Positions 15,327 through 21,211 of a DNA stretch of 21,211 nucleotides are shown piece by piece. A program made the position numbers and the translations under genes. The notes beneath the pieces are model-generated. The model did no database searches. It saw only the letters and a program-made list of their open reading frames with translations, and was not told the origin of the DNA. The DNA is taken from NCBI GenBank assembly GCA_045597945.1, contig JAZLLD010000079.1, positions 1 to 21,211 on the forward strand. The letters run 5' to 3'. The DNA comes from Colimorpha sp045597945 (GTDB lineage: Bacteria > Bacteroidota > Bacteroidia > Bacteroidales > P3). The stretch's first letter is position 1. Every line of letters begins with the position of its first letter.

Positions 15327-16790
15327 ATGAAAAGAAGATTCTTACTGATGAGTTTGGTAGCCCTTCTGGGCACCTTTATGCTCACCTCCTGCAACAAGGA
15401 GTACACCATCACCCTTCAGTCCAACAATCCCGCCTACGGCACCGTGGCAGGCGGCGGCACCTACGCTGCTGGCACCGAGGTGACCATCATGGCCACCCCC
15501 GCTCAGGGCTACTATTTCAACAACTGGAGCGACGGCAACTACGAGAACCCCCGCGTCATCAAAATCAAGGGCAACATGACCCTCATCGCTACCTTTAGCG
15601 CCCAGCCCGGTCACGGCGGCGAAGGTGGCGGCGAAGGCACCGGCGAGGCCGAGACCCTCAACGGCACCATGGACCAAAACCGCACCCTTATCGACAAGGG
15701 CCTGCCCATCGACTATGTGATCGATGGCTCCCTCTACATCGATGGCAACGCCTGCCTCACCATCCAGCCGGGCGTAACCATTGCCTTCACCGGTGTTGAC
15801 GGTCATATTATTGTGAGCGAGAATGCCGGCCTCAAGATGGTGGGCACCGCCGAGAAACACATCCGCTTCCAGGGCCCCATCAACAACAACAATGTAGGCT
15901 CTTGGGGATATGTCGAATACAGATCTCGCCGCACCGACAACCAGATGGAATATGTCGATTTCATCAATGGCGGCTCCAACGAAGACTACGGCGTCATCCT
16001 CCTCGAAAATGGTGCCAAAGTATCGATGAAACACTGCACCATCGACGGCAGCTTTGGCTACGGCATTCGTCCCTGGTATGACGAACCTGATTTCTATGCT
16101 TTCGAGAACAACACCATCCGCAATTGCGCCCAAAGCCCCATTATAGTCAACAACGTTCTGATGCTCAACCATGTTGGCACGGGCAATGTGTTCGAAAACA
16201 ATGGCAAGAACTACATCTGGTACTATGGCGATGTCACCGATAACGATGCCACCTTTGCCAACCATGGCATCCCCTATTTCTTCGACAGATGGGTGGATGT
16301 GCGAAAGAAAATGACAGTTGACGCCGGCGTCACCCTCCTTATGGCCGAGCAAACATTTCTCCAAGTTTCTGAAGAAGGCATGCTCCAAGTCAATGGCACT
16401 GCCGACAACCCCGTCGTTATCCGCAGCGTCGTTGACGAACCCGGCGCATGGAAAGGTATCGTCTGCCAGAGCCACAAGACCATCCAGGGCGGCAACTACA
16501 TCCACCATGCCGTCATCTCCGGTTGCGGCTATGATGAGTCCGCCTGTGTCGAAACCAGTTGGGATGGCACCATCAATCTCGAGAACGTAACCCTCAACGG
16601 TTCCGGCTACGGCCTTTATATTTCCCTCCCCGGCGAATGGCAGGACGACGTATATGTCTATGACTGGAGCCAGTCTCCCATCAAGGGCAGCAACATCACC
16701 TACAACTGCACCCTCGGCAACGTCCGGGTTGACAACGAGGTGTTCGACGGCAGCCTGATTCCCGCTGTTTCGAAAAGAACTAGAAGATAA
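15327..16790 (+). CDS. Beta-helix lipoprotein with an InlB-like repeat (copy 2)
   Basis: A lipoprotein of 487 residues and paralogue of the gene at 6603. The signal peptide ends in LTSC with Cys at residue 22. An InlB B-repeat-like module (about 27-92) contains GTVAGGGTYAAGTEVTI and YYFNNWSDGNYENPR. A Gly/Glu-rich linker, GHGGEGGGEGTGEAE, which the paralogue lacks, joins it to a parallel beta-helix-like region with repeated strands (IQPGVTIAF, AGLKMVGTAEKHIRF, MEYVDFINGGS, SMKHCTIDGSFGYGI, LENVTLNGSGYGLYI). It ends SKRTRR after the shared FDGSLIP. No catalytic residues are evident; carbohydrate or surface binding is a general possibility. It has its own promoter and a strong terminator, so it is a single-gene unit. 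GC-rich codons match the window's host-like genes. Confidence 0.85.
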   Translation: MKRRFLLMSLVALLGTFMLTSCNKEYTITLQSNNPAYGTVAGGGTYAAGTEVTIMATPAQGYYFNNWSDGNYENPRVIKIKGNMTLIATFSAQPGHGGEGGGEGTGEAETLNGTMDQNRTLIDKGLPIDYVIDGSLYIDGNACLTIQPGVTIAFTGVDGHIIVSENAGLKMVGTAEKHIRFQGPINNNNVGSWGYVEYRSRRTDNQMEYVDFINGGSNEDYGVILLENGAKVSMKHCTIDGSFGYGIRPWYDEPDFYAFENNTIRNCAQSPIIVNNVLMLNHVGTGNVFENNGKNYIWYYGDVTDNDATFANHGIPYFFDRWVDVRKKMTVDAGVTLLMAEQTFLQVSEEGMLQVNGTADNPVVIRSVVDEPGAWKGIVCQSHKTIQGGNYIHHAVISGCGYDESACVETSWDGTINLENVTLNGSGYGLYISLPGEWQDDVYVYDWSQSPIKGSNITYNCTLGNVRVDNEVFDGSLIPAVSKRTRR

Positions 16791-16805
16791 TAATTCATTC
16801 CTCCA

Positions 16806-16840
16806 GCAAGCCCCGCCAGCCGACGGGGCTTGCTTTCTTT
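16806..16840 (+). terminator. Rho-independent terminator of the second beta-helix lipoprotein
   Basis: GCAAGCCCCG (16806-16815) pairs perfectly with CGGGGCTTGC (16824-16833) around an 8-base loop and is followed by TTTCTTT. It lies 16 bases after the stop codon. Confidence 0.9.
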
Positions 16841-16886
16841 AAGGTGGCTTCCATTCCGCCTCAATTGTTAAAAAAAGACCGCCAAG

Positions 16887-16917
16887 TTGCGTGAGTCAAA
16901 AAAAAGACGTATCTTTG
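16887..16917 (+). promoter_or_regulatory. Promoter of the multi-pass membrane protein gene
   Basis: TTGC at 16887-16890 and TATCTTTG at 16910-16917 are separated by 19 bases. The -7 box lies inside the longest open frame, which therefore cannot be translated from its first start codon; this fixes the start at ATG 16936. Confidence 0.7.
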
Positions 16918-16935
16918 CAAAAACATTTCATCACT

Positions 16936-17592
16936 ATGGAAAACACTAAAGAGAAACGCATGTATATGCGTATCAGAAACATTTGCGGCCTACTCGGCGT
17001 TATTCTCCCCTGGCTGGCCATCCTCTCCGCCGGCATCGGCCACCACCCCAGCACCGAATGGTGGTGGAGCATTTCCTGCACCTATTATCAGACACCCGCA
17101 CTCGTGGGCGTGCTCACCCCCGCCTCCATCGTGCTGCTCTGCTATATCGGTTATAACAAATGGGACAACATCGTCACCTCGCTCAGCGGCCTCTGCGGCC
17201 TGGGCATCATCCTCTTTCCTTGCAGCGTCAGCTGGCTGCAACCCGACGAATGCGTGGGCTTCTTCCATCTGCCCATGAACGTCTCCCACATCTTCCACAC
17301 CATCTTCGCCGCCTTGTTCTTCCTGCTGCTGGCCATCAACAGCATCTGCCTCTTCACCAAGTCGGGCGGCAACATGACCTCCCGCAAACGCATCCGCAAC
17401 ACCATCTACCGCGTGTGCGGCTGGGGCATGATAGCCTTCGAGGTAGTCTTCGTAATGGTCAAGCTGATGCGTTTCCCCGGCTACAGCACCATGATTGTGG
17501 AAATCATCCTCCTCACTCTCTTCGGCATCTCCTGGCTGGTGAAAGGCGAGGCCTTCCCCTTCCTCAACGATGTTGAAGACAAAAAGGAATAA
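16936..17592 (+). CDS. Multi-pass membrane protein, possibly DUF998-like
   Basis: The 218-residue product has about six hydrophobic segments: near residues 16-34 (ICGLLGVILPWLAILSAG), 57-77 (VGVLTPASIVLLCYIGY), 83-101 (LSGLCGLGIILFPC), 120-142 (SHIFHTIFAALFFLLLAIN), 163-182 (GWGMIAFEVVFVMV) and 190-206 (VEIILLTLFGISWLV). A WWWSISCTYYQ loop follows the first span. The layout, with YNKWDNIVTSLSG after span 2, recalls DUF998/Frag1-like membrane proteins; this is a tentative resemblance. The start at 16936 is set by the promoter at 16887-16917, giving a leader of only about a dozen bases. It is a single gene with nothing about its substrate readable from the neighbours. Confidence 0.75.
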   Translation: MENTKEKRMYMRIRNICGLLGVILPWLAILSAGIGHHPSTEWWWSISCTYYQTPALVGVLTPASIVLLCYIGYNKWDNIVTSLSGLCGLGIILFPCSVSWLQPDECVGFFHLPMNVSHIFHTIFAALFFLLLAINSICLFTKSGGNMTSRKRIRNTIYRVCGWGMIAFEVVFVMVKLMRFPGYSTMIVEIILLTLFGISWLVKGEAFPFLNDVEDKKE

Positions 17593-17665
17593 CAGAGTCT
17601 TGCCGTGGCAAATATTTCAAATTAAGTAAGAATTACAATTATTAATAAATTAAAAATCAAACAAC

Positions 17666-18244
17666 ATGAAGAAAAACGTATTTCGCATGATGGCAATGGC
17701 CATCCTGGCTTTGGGCATGACCCTCGCATCCTGTGGCAAAGACCCCGACCCCGTAACCCCCGGCGGCAACAATGGCGGCAATAACGGTGGCAACAACGGC
17801 GGCAACAACAACCCCACCTCCACCATCGTGGTCAAAAACTTCAGCACCCCCCAGGTTATCGGCATGGAAGGTTCTGTTGATATCGAAGGCAACCAGCTGA
17901 TGTTCGCCATCGAAAGTGCAGACTGGGCTCTTATCTCCGCCTACGGCGGTGTGGCAGTCCTCACCACTGCTGACCAGACCGGCTACGACTACGACAAGGT
18001 CATCCGCCTCAACGAAGGTGCCGAAATCAGCGCTTCCGGCCACTACACTCAGGACAACAGCGCCGACCTCGCTCCCTGGGGCGACAACACCGGCTATGTT
18101 GGCATCCGCTTCAACAAGGGCGGCAACACTCACTACGGCTGGGTGAAGATCAACTACAACACCTCCACCGCCAAAGTAACCGTCTACGGCTACGCTTACG
18201 AAGGCACCGCCGGCAAGAGCATCAAGGCCGGTGCCACCAAATAA
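17666..18244 (+). CDS. Lipoprotein with a (GGNN)n linker
   Basis: The 192-residue product has a signal peptide ending in the lipobox LASC (Cys at about residue 23). It is followed by KDPDPVTP and a flexible linker of repeated Gly-Gly-Asn-Asn units (residues 33-49). The remainder (about 52-192) looks like a single beta-rich domain with SADWALISAYGG, YVGIRFNKGGNTHYGWVKIN and a C-terminal strand YGYAYEGTAG. This layout, a lipid anchor, a low-complexity spacer and one compact domain, is typical of surface lipoproteins in Bacteroidetes. I do not recognise the family with confidence. It has no clear promoter in the 73 bases upstream but a strong terminator downstream. Confidence 0.8.
   Translation: MKKNVFRMMAMAILALGMTLASCGKDPDPVTPGGNNGGNNGGNNGGNNNPTSTIVVKNFSTPQVIGMEGSVDIEGNQLMFAIESADWALISAYGGVAVLTTADQTGYDYDKVIRLNEGAEISASGHYTQDNSADLAPWGDNTGYVGIRFNKGGNTHYGWVKINYNTSTAKVTVYGYAYEGTAGKSIKAGATK
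17762..17812 (+). repeat. 12-base in-frame tandem repeat encoding GGNN
   Basis: About four units of the form GGCGGCAACAAC, with silent third-base changes, encode the Gly-Gly-Asn-Asn linker of the lipoprotein at 17666. Silent differences between units show that the repeat is not freshly expanded. Gain or loss of a unit would keep the frame and only change linker length. Confidence 0.8.
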
Positions 18245-18265
18245 CAAAACATCCATTTCAAGAAT

Positions 18266-18295
18266 AATGCCCGGGCTTGAGCTCGGGCATTTTTT
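18266..18295 (+). terminator. Rho-independent terminator of the GGNN-linker lipoprotein
   Basis: AATGCCCG (18266-18273) pairs with CGGGCATT (18284-18291) around a 10-base loop, running into a T-run of six. It lies 21 bases after the stop codon. Confidence 0.9.
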
Positions 18296-18391
18296 CTAAA
18301 TCCCACATTCTATATAGATTATTTTTCGGATGCAATAATAAAAAGCAGCATTTTGCGTTATGGCTTATACAATTTAAATAACTATACTATT

Positions 18392-18937
18392 ATGAAGAAA
18401 CATCTTTATGTTCTGGCAGTGGCTTTTACTGCGCTCTGTTTTGCTTTCGCCGGTTGCGAGAAAGACAATACTGGCGACAACCCCGGCACTAATCCCGGCG
18501 ACGACCGGCCCACCTCTCCTTTCATCGGTGTGTACGACATGGATATGGTCTACGACAGCATCACCACTTCCGACGGCACTTGGTTCGACGAGGAGTTCTT
18601 TGAGACCATGACCGGCAAAATCAATCCCCCGGAGCACGGCTACCTGACCATCGCCCAGGGCGAGAACGACAAACTCAATGTCACCTGCACTTTTATCAAG
18701 GACGACACCAAAGCGGAGAAGGTGTTCTCCACCACCACGGCTACCGAGGCCGACGGCGTGCTGATCCTCGACCCCTGCACCAGCGACTATTTTTATGCCT
18801 CCATCGAGGATATGATGCGCTTCACCTTCCATGGCTTCCAGAACAACCTGCCCTCTATCTACTTCAAAAGCATCTATACCATCAACTTAGGCGACGACTA
18901 TTCCTATCTCACGTCCTATACCTGCACCAAGAGATAG
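18392..18937 (+). CDS. Small lipoprotein of unknown function
   Basis: From the ATG at 18392 the product is 181 residues with a signal peptide ending in the lipobox FAGC (Cys at about residue 22), then a short Asn/Gly/Pro linker (DNPGTNPGDD). The domain starts FIGVYDMDMVYDSI and continues with GYLTIAQGENDKLNVTC and a final YSYLTSYTCTKR, a beta-strand-rich pattern like small lipocalin-like or META-like lipoproteins; that resemblance is loose. The longer frame starts with a TTG at 18353 and would place 13 uncharged residues before the typical MKKH signal start, so ATG 18392 is preferred. The gene has its own strong terminator. No partner gene is apparent. Confidence 0.75.
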   Translation: MKKHLYVLAVAFTALCFAFAGCEKDNTGDNPGTNPGDDRPTSPFIGVYDMDMVYDSITTSDGTWFDEEFFETMTGKINPPEHGYLTIAQGENDKLNVTCTFIKDDTKAEKVFSTTTATEADGVLILDPCTSDYFYASIEDMMRFTFHGFQNNLPSIYFKSIYTINLGDDYSYLTSYTCTKR

Positions 18938-18961
18938 CCCTAAGACCTAAGGCAAAAATAG

Positions 18962-18995
18962 GAAGTCCGCCCCCGATGAGGCGGACTTCTTTTTT
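18962..18995 (+). terminator. Rho-independent terminator of the 18392 lipoprotein
   Basis: GAAGTCCGCC (18962-18971) pairs perfectly with GGCGGACTTC (18980-18989) around an 8-base loop, followed by six T. It lies 24 bases after the stop codon. Confidence 0.92.
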
Positions 18996-19129
18996 GTGTG
19001 GCAGCCACGAATAGTTATGAACAAGATATGAACATCTAACCTTTTGAAATAAAAATGGTGGGCATAGCGGAAGAATCGGCAAGTGAGCGTTGGTGAAAAA
19101 ATAATTTAATTTTGTGTCGGAAAATTTTG

Positions 19130-19137
19130 TAATTTTG
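19130..19137 (+). promoter_or_regulatory. Putative -7 box for the riboswitch-nrdD transcript
   Basis: TAATTTTG followed by CAATCG fits the Bacteroidetes -7 consensus. The implied start site (about 19143) coincides with the 5' edge of the cobalamin aptamer, which supports the call. A -33 element at the standard distance is not clear; the nearest TTTG (19111-19114) is only 15 bases upstream. Confidence 0.55.
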
Positions 19138-19144
19138 CAATCGT

Positions 19145-19311
19145 AAAGGTGTTTGAGAAGAGTGCTCAAATGAAAAGGGAATCAGGTGGAAAACCTGAAC
19201 TATGCCCGTAGCTGTGACCTCCAAAAAACACCTCGGCCGACATGTGCCACTGTCCTTGCGGGGATGGGAAGGCTGGTCGGGGCGGAGGAGGAAGTCAGAA
19301 GACCTGCCTTT
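19145..19311 (+). ncRNA. Cobalamin (vitamin B12) riboswitch aptamer
   Basis: The order of conserved boxes is that of the cobalamin riboswitch: AGGGAATCAGGTG, GAAAACCTGAAC, GCCCGTAGCTGTGA, GCCACTG, and finally AAGTCAGAAGACCTGCC (to 19308). Closing stem P1 is AAAGGT (19145-19150) with GCCTTT (19306-19311). This RNA binds adenosylcobalamin or a related cobalamin and usually lowers expression of the downstream gene, by termination or by hiding the translation start. It sits in the leader of nrdD and ends 132 bases before its ATG. Box assignment is by eye; I did not fold the RNA. Confidence 0.92.
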
Positions 19312-19320
19312 ATGAAATAA

Positions 19321-19379
19321 ATGCCGCTTGAGGCCCTCGGGGACAAGTGCTGAGGCATGCCACTGTGACCGGTCACGGT
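19321..19379 (+). promoter_or_regulatory. Possible riboswitch expression platform
   Basis: Between aptamer and ATG, ATGCC (19321-19325) can pair with GGCAT (19354-19358), with CTTG/CAAG (19327-19330 and 19343-19346) inside. Next comes the self-complementary GTGACCGGTCAC (19365-19376), extendable to a 6-base stem with a 6-base loop. No T-run follows, so control of translation, or Rho-dependent ending, is more likely than simple intrinsic termination. This is an inference from base pairing alone. Confidence 0.4.
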
Positions 19380-19443
19380 CGGGCGTCCTATGCTCTCTTG
19401 CCATCCGCCACAAGCTTTTAGTTGATAAGAAACACACAATGAT

Positions 19444-21211
19444 ATGATACAGACTGTTGTAAAACGTGATGGCCGTATCGTCGGCTTCAACAAGGAGAAA
19501 GTGGCTGCCGCTATCCGCAAGGCCATGCTGACCACCGACAAGGGTGAGGACGAGAGCCTCATCTACCAGATTGTCGACCGTATCGAGATGAAGGGTCCCG
19601 AGCAGGCTTCGGTGGAGCAGATCCAGGATATGGTCGAGATGCAGCTCATGCAGTCTTCGCGCAAGGAGGTGGCTAAGAAATATATAGCCTACCGCGACAA
19701 GCGCAGTATCGCCCGCAAGGCCAAGACCCGCGATGTGTTTCTGGAAATCCTTGAGGCCAAGAGCAACGACGTGACCCGCGAGAACGCCAACATGAATGCC
19801 GACACCCCCGCCGGCATGATGATGAAGTTCGCCAGCGAGACCACCAAGCCCTTTGTCGACGATTTTCTCCTTTCCGAACGCTCCAAACAGGCTGTCCGCA
19901 ACAACTATCTGCATATCCACGACAAAGACTACTACCCCACCAAGTCGCTGACCTGTGTGCAGCACCCGCTGGACAAGGTGCTGAACGGTGGCTTTGCTGC
20001 CGGCCACAGCGAGTCGCGCCCCGCCAAGCGCATCGAGACGGCCAGCGTCATCGCCTGCATATCCATGGAGACCGCGCAGAACGAGATGCACGGCGGCCAG
20101 GCCATTCCGGCTTTCGACTTCTATCTTGCCCCCTTCATCCGCATGACCTACAAGGAGGAGGTGAAGCATGTGGAAGAGATGACCGGTTTCGACCTCAAGC
20201 ATCTGTACGATGCCCCAATCGACGACTATATCGAGACCTCGCTCGACCTGCTGGATGGCGACCAGCGCATGAAGCAGCACGCCATCAACATGACCGTGCG
20301 CCGCACCCACCAGGCCATGGAGGCCTTTATACATAATATGAACACCATCCATTCGCGTGGCGGCAACCAGGTGGTGTTCTCTTCCATCAACTACGGCACC
20401 GACACTTCGGCCGAGGGCCGCTGCGTGATCCGCGAGCTGCTGAAGTCGACCTACGAGGGCGTAGGCTCTGGCGCCACGGCCATCTTCCCCATCCAGATTT
20501 GGAAGAAGAAGCGCGGCGTCAGCTATCTGCCCGAAGACCGCAACTACGACCTCTACCGCTATGCCTGCAAGGTGGCGGCACGCCGTTTCTTCCCCAACTT
20601 CGTAAACCTCGACGCAACCTTCAACCAACACGAGAAATGGCGCGAAAGCGACCCGCAACGCTATAATTACGAGGTGGCCACCATGGGCTGCCGCACCCGC
20701 GTCTTCGAGAACCGCTATGGCGAGAAGACCTCCGTGGGCCGTGGCAACCTGTCTTTCTCCACCATCAACATCGTGCGCCTGGCTTTGGAATGCCGCGAGA
20801 TTGAAGATAAGAACGCCCGCATCGAGGCCTTCTTTGCCAAACTGGACGACCTGCTCGACGTGGCCGCCAACCAGCTGGTGGAGCGCTACAACTTCCAGCG
20901 CACCGCCCTGGCCAAGCAGTTCCCCCTGCTCATGTCCAAGCTGTGGAATGGCAGCGAGGAGCTCCGCCCCAACGACACCATCGAGTCGGTCATCAACCAG
21001 GGCACCCTGGGCATAGGCTTCATAGGCCTGGCCGAGTGCCTCATTGCCCTCATCGGCAAGCACCACGGCGAGAGCGACGAGGCCCAGCAGCTGGGTCTGC
21101 GCATCGTGGGCTATATGCGCGACCGTGCGCTGCAGTTCTCCGAGCAGTACGAGCACAACTTCAGCATCCTGGCCACCCCCGCCGAGGGTCTCTCGGGCCG
21201 CTTCACCAAGC
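19444..21211 (+). CDS. nrdD: Anaerobic (class III) ribonucleoside-triphosphate reductase, partial
   Basis: NrdD makes deoxyribonucleoside triphosphates without oxygen, using a glycyl radical installed by NrdG. From ATG 19444, 589 codons are visible and the gene continues past the right edge. The start reads MIQTVVKRDGRIVGFNKEKV, an ATP-cone regulatory domain (about 3-90). The catalytic barrel follows: LHIHDKDYYPTKSLTC with Cys171, HGGQAIPAFDFYLAPF, HNMNTIHSRGGNQVVFSSIN, and MGCRTRV with Cys416. These two Cys are the likely counterparts of the active-site pair in the family. LGIGFIGLAE lies further on. The glycyl radical loop and zinc-binding Cys are beyond the window, so completeness cannot be checked. 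The gene follows a cobalamin riboswitch, which suggests B12-dependent repression. A long minus-strand frame across the same bases is a shadow. Confidence 0.95.
   Translation, partial: MIQTVVKRDGRIVGFNKEKVAAAIRKAMLTTDKGEDESLIYQIVDRIEMKGPEQASVEQIQDMVEMQLMQSSRKEVAKKYIAYRDKRSIARKAKTRDVFLEILEAKSNDVTRENANMNADTPAGMMMKFASETTKPFVDDFLLSERSKQAVRNNYLHIHDKDYYPTKSLTCVQHPLDKVLNGGFAAGHSESRPAKRIETASVIACISMETAQNEMHGGQAIPAFDFYLAPFIRMTYKEEVKHVEEMTGFDLKHLYDAPIDDYIETSLDLLDGDQRMKQHAINMTVRRTHQAMEAFIHNMNTIHSRGGNQVVFSSINYGTDTSAEGRCVIRELLKSTYEGVGSGATAIFPIQIWKKKRGVSYLPEDRNYDLYRYACKVAARRFFPNFVNLDATFNQHEKWRESDPQRYNYEVATMGCRTRVFENRYGEKTSVGRGNLSFSTINIVRLALECREIEDKNARIEAFFAKLDDLLDVAANQLVERYNFQRTALAKQFPLLMSKLWNGSEELRPNDTIESVINQGTLGIGFIGLAECLIALIGKHHGESDEAQQLGLRIVGYMRDRALQFSEQYEHNFSILATPAEGLSGRFTK

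Noticed and set aside
15342..16508. Minus-strand frame of 388 codons opposite the second beta-helix lipoprotein
   Set aside because: The plus strand has a promoter, signal peptide with lipobox and terminator. The minus product is a low-information Val/Asp/Ala-rich shadow.
16891..16935. Upstream extension of the membrane protein gene to 16891
   Set aside because: The -7 promoter box at 16910-16917 lies inside it, so the transcript begins after that start codon; ATG 16936 is preferred.
19036..21156. Minus-strand frame of 706 codons at the right edge
   Set aside because: It runs through a cobalamin riboswitch and opposite nrdD, which has strong family motifs on the plus strand; it is a codon-bias shadow.

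Overview
The window is chromosomal DNA from a member of the Bacteroidetes, most likely the order Bacteroidales. Four things point there: several promoters of the Bacteroidetes type (a TAnnTTTG -7 box, in three cases with a TTG-type -33 element 19-21 bases upstream), a type IX secretion C-terminal sorting domain at the left edge, a DUF4491 protein beside HflX, and short lipoproteins with classic lipoboxes and almost no Shine-Dalgarno sequences. No tRNA, rRNA, CRISPR array, transposase or integrase was seen.

Layout. (1) 1-191 is the tail of a T9SS-exported protein, followed by about 400 bases without a gene but rich in short direct and inverted repeats. (2) 589-6229 is a minus-strand housekeeping block, read in the order parC (topoisomerase IV subunit A), a family 4 glycosyltransferase, hflX (ribosome-associated GTPase) and a small DUF4491 membrane protein. 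(3) 6603-8018 is a beta-helix lipoprotein, followed by an unusual set of 11-base tandem repeats that fold back on each other. (4) 8577-14708 is clearly more AT-rich than its surroundings. It holds a tightly packed three-gene operon: an exported TPR-like/CHAT (caspase-like) protease, a CHASE2-domain membrane protein with no output domain, and a small secreted protein that resembles DUF4384. A separate small cytoplasmic gene of unknown function follows. (5) 14775-18937 is a series of envelope genes: an orphan lipoprotein, a second beta-helix lipoprotein paralogous to the one at 6603, a multi-pass membrane protein and two further lipoproteins, several with their own promoter or terminator. (6) 19145-21211 is a cobalamin riboswitch upstream of the anaerobic class III ribonucleotide reductase nrdD, which runs off the right edge.

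How the genes work together. The CHAT/CHASE2/third-protein operon is the strongest candidate for a little-described system. All three products are predicted to be outside the cytoplasm or in the membrane, so a caspase-like protease and an extracytoplasmic sensor domain would sit in the same compartment. The AT-rich block lies between the two paralogous beta-helix lipoproteins, which suggests insertion between tandem duplicates. The riboswitch-nrdD arrangement predicts that vitamin B12 turns down the B12-independent reductase, presumably because a B12-dependent class II enzyme is encoded elsewhere in the genome.

Limits: all family assignments come from reading motifs by eye. No database search, structure prediction or composition calculation was run.
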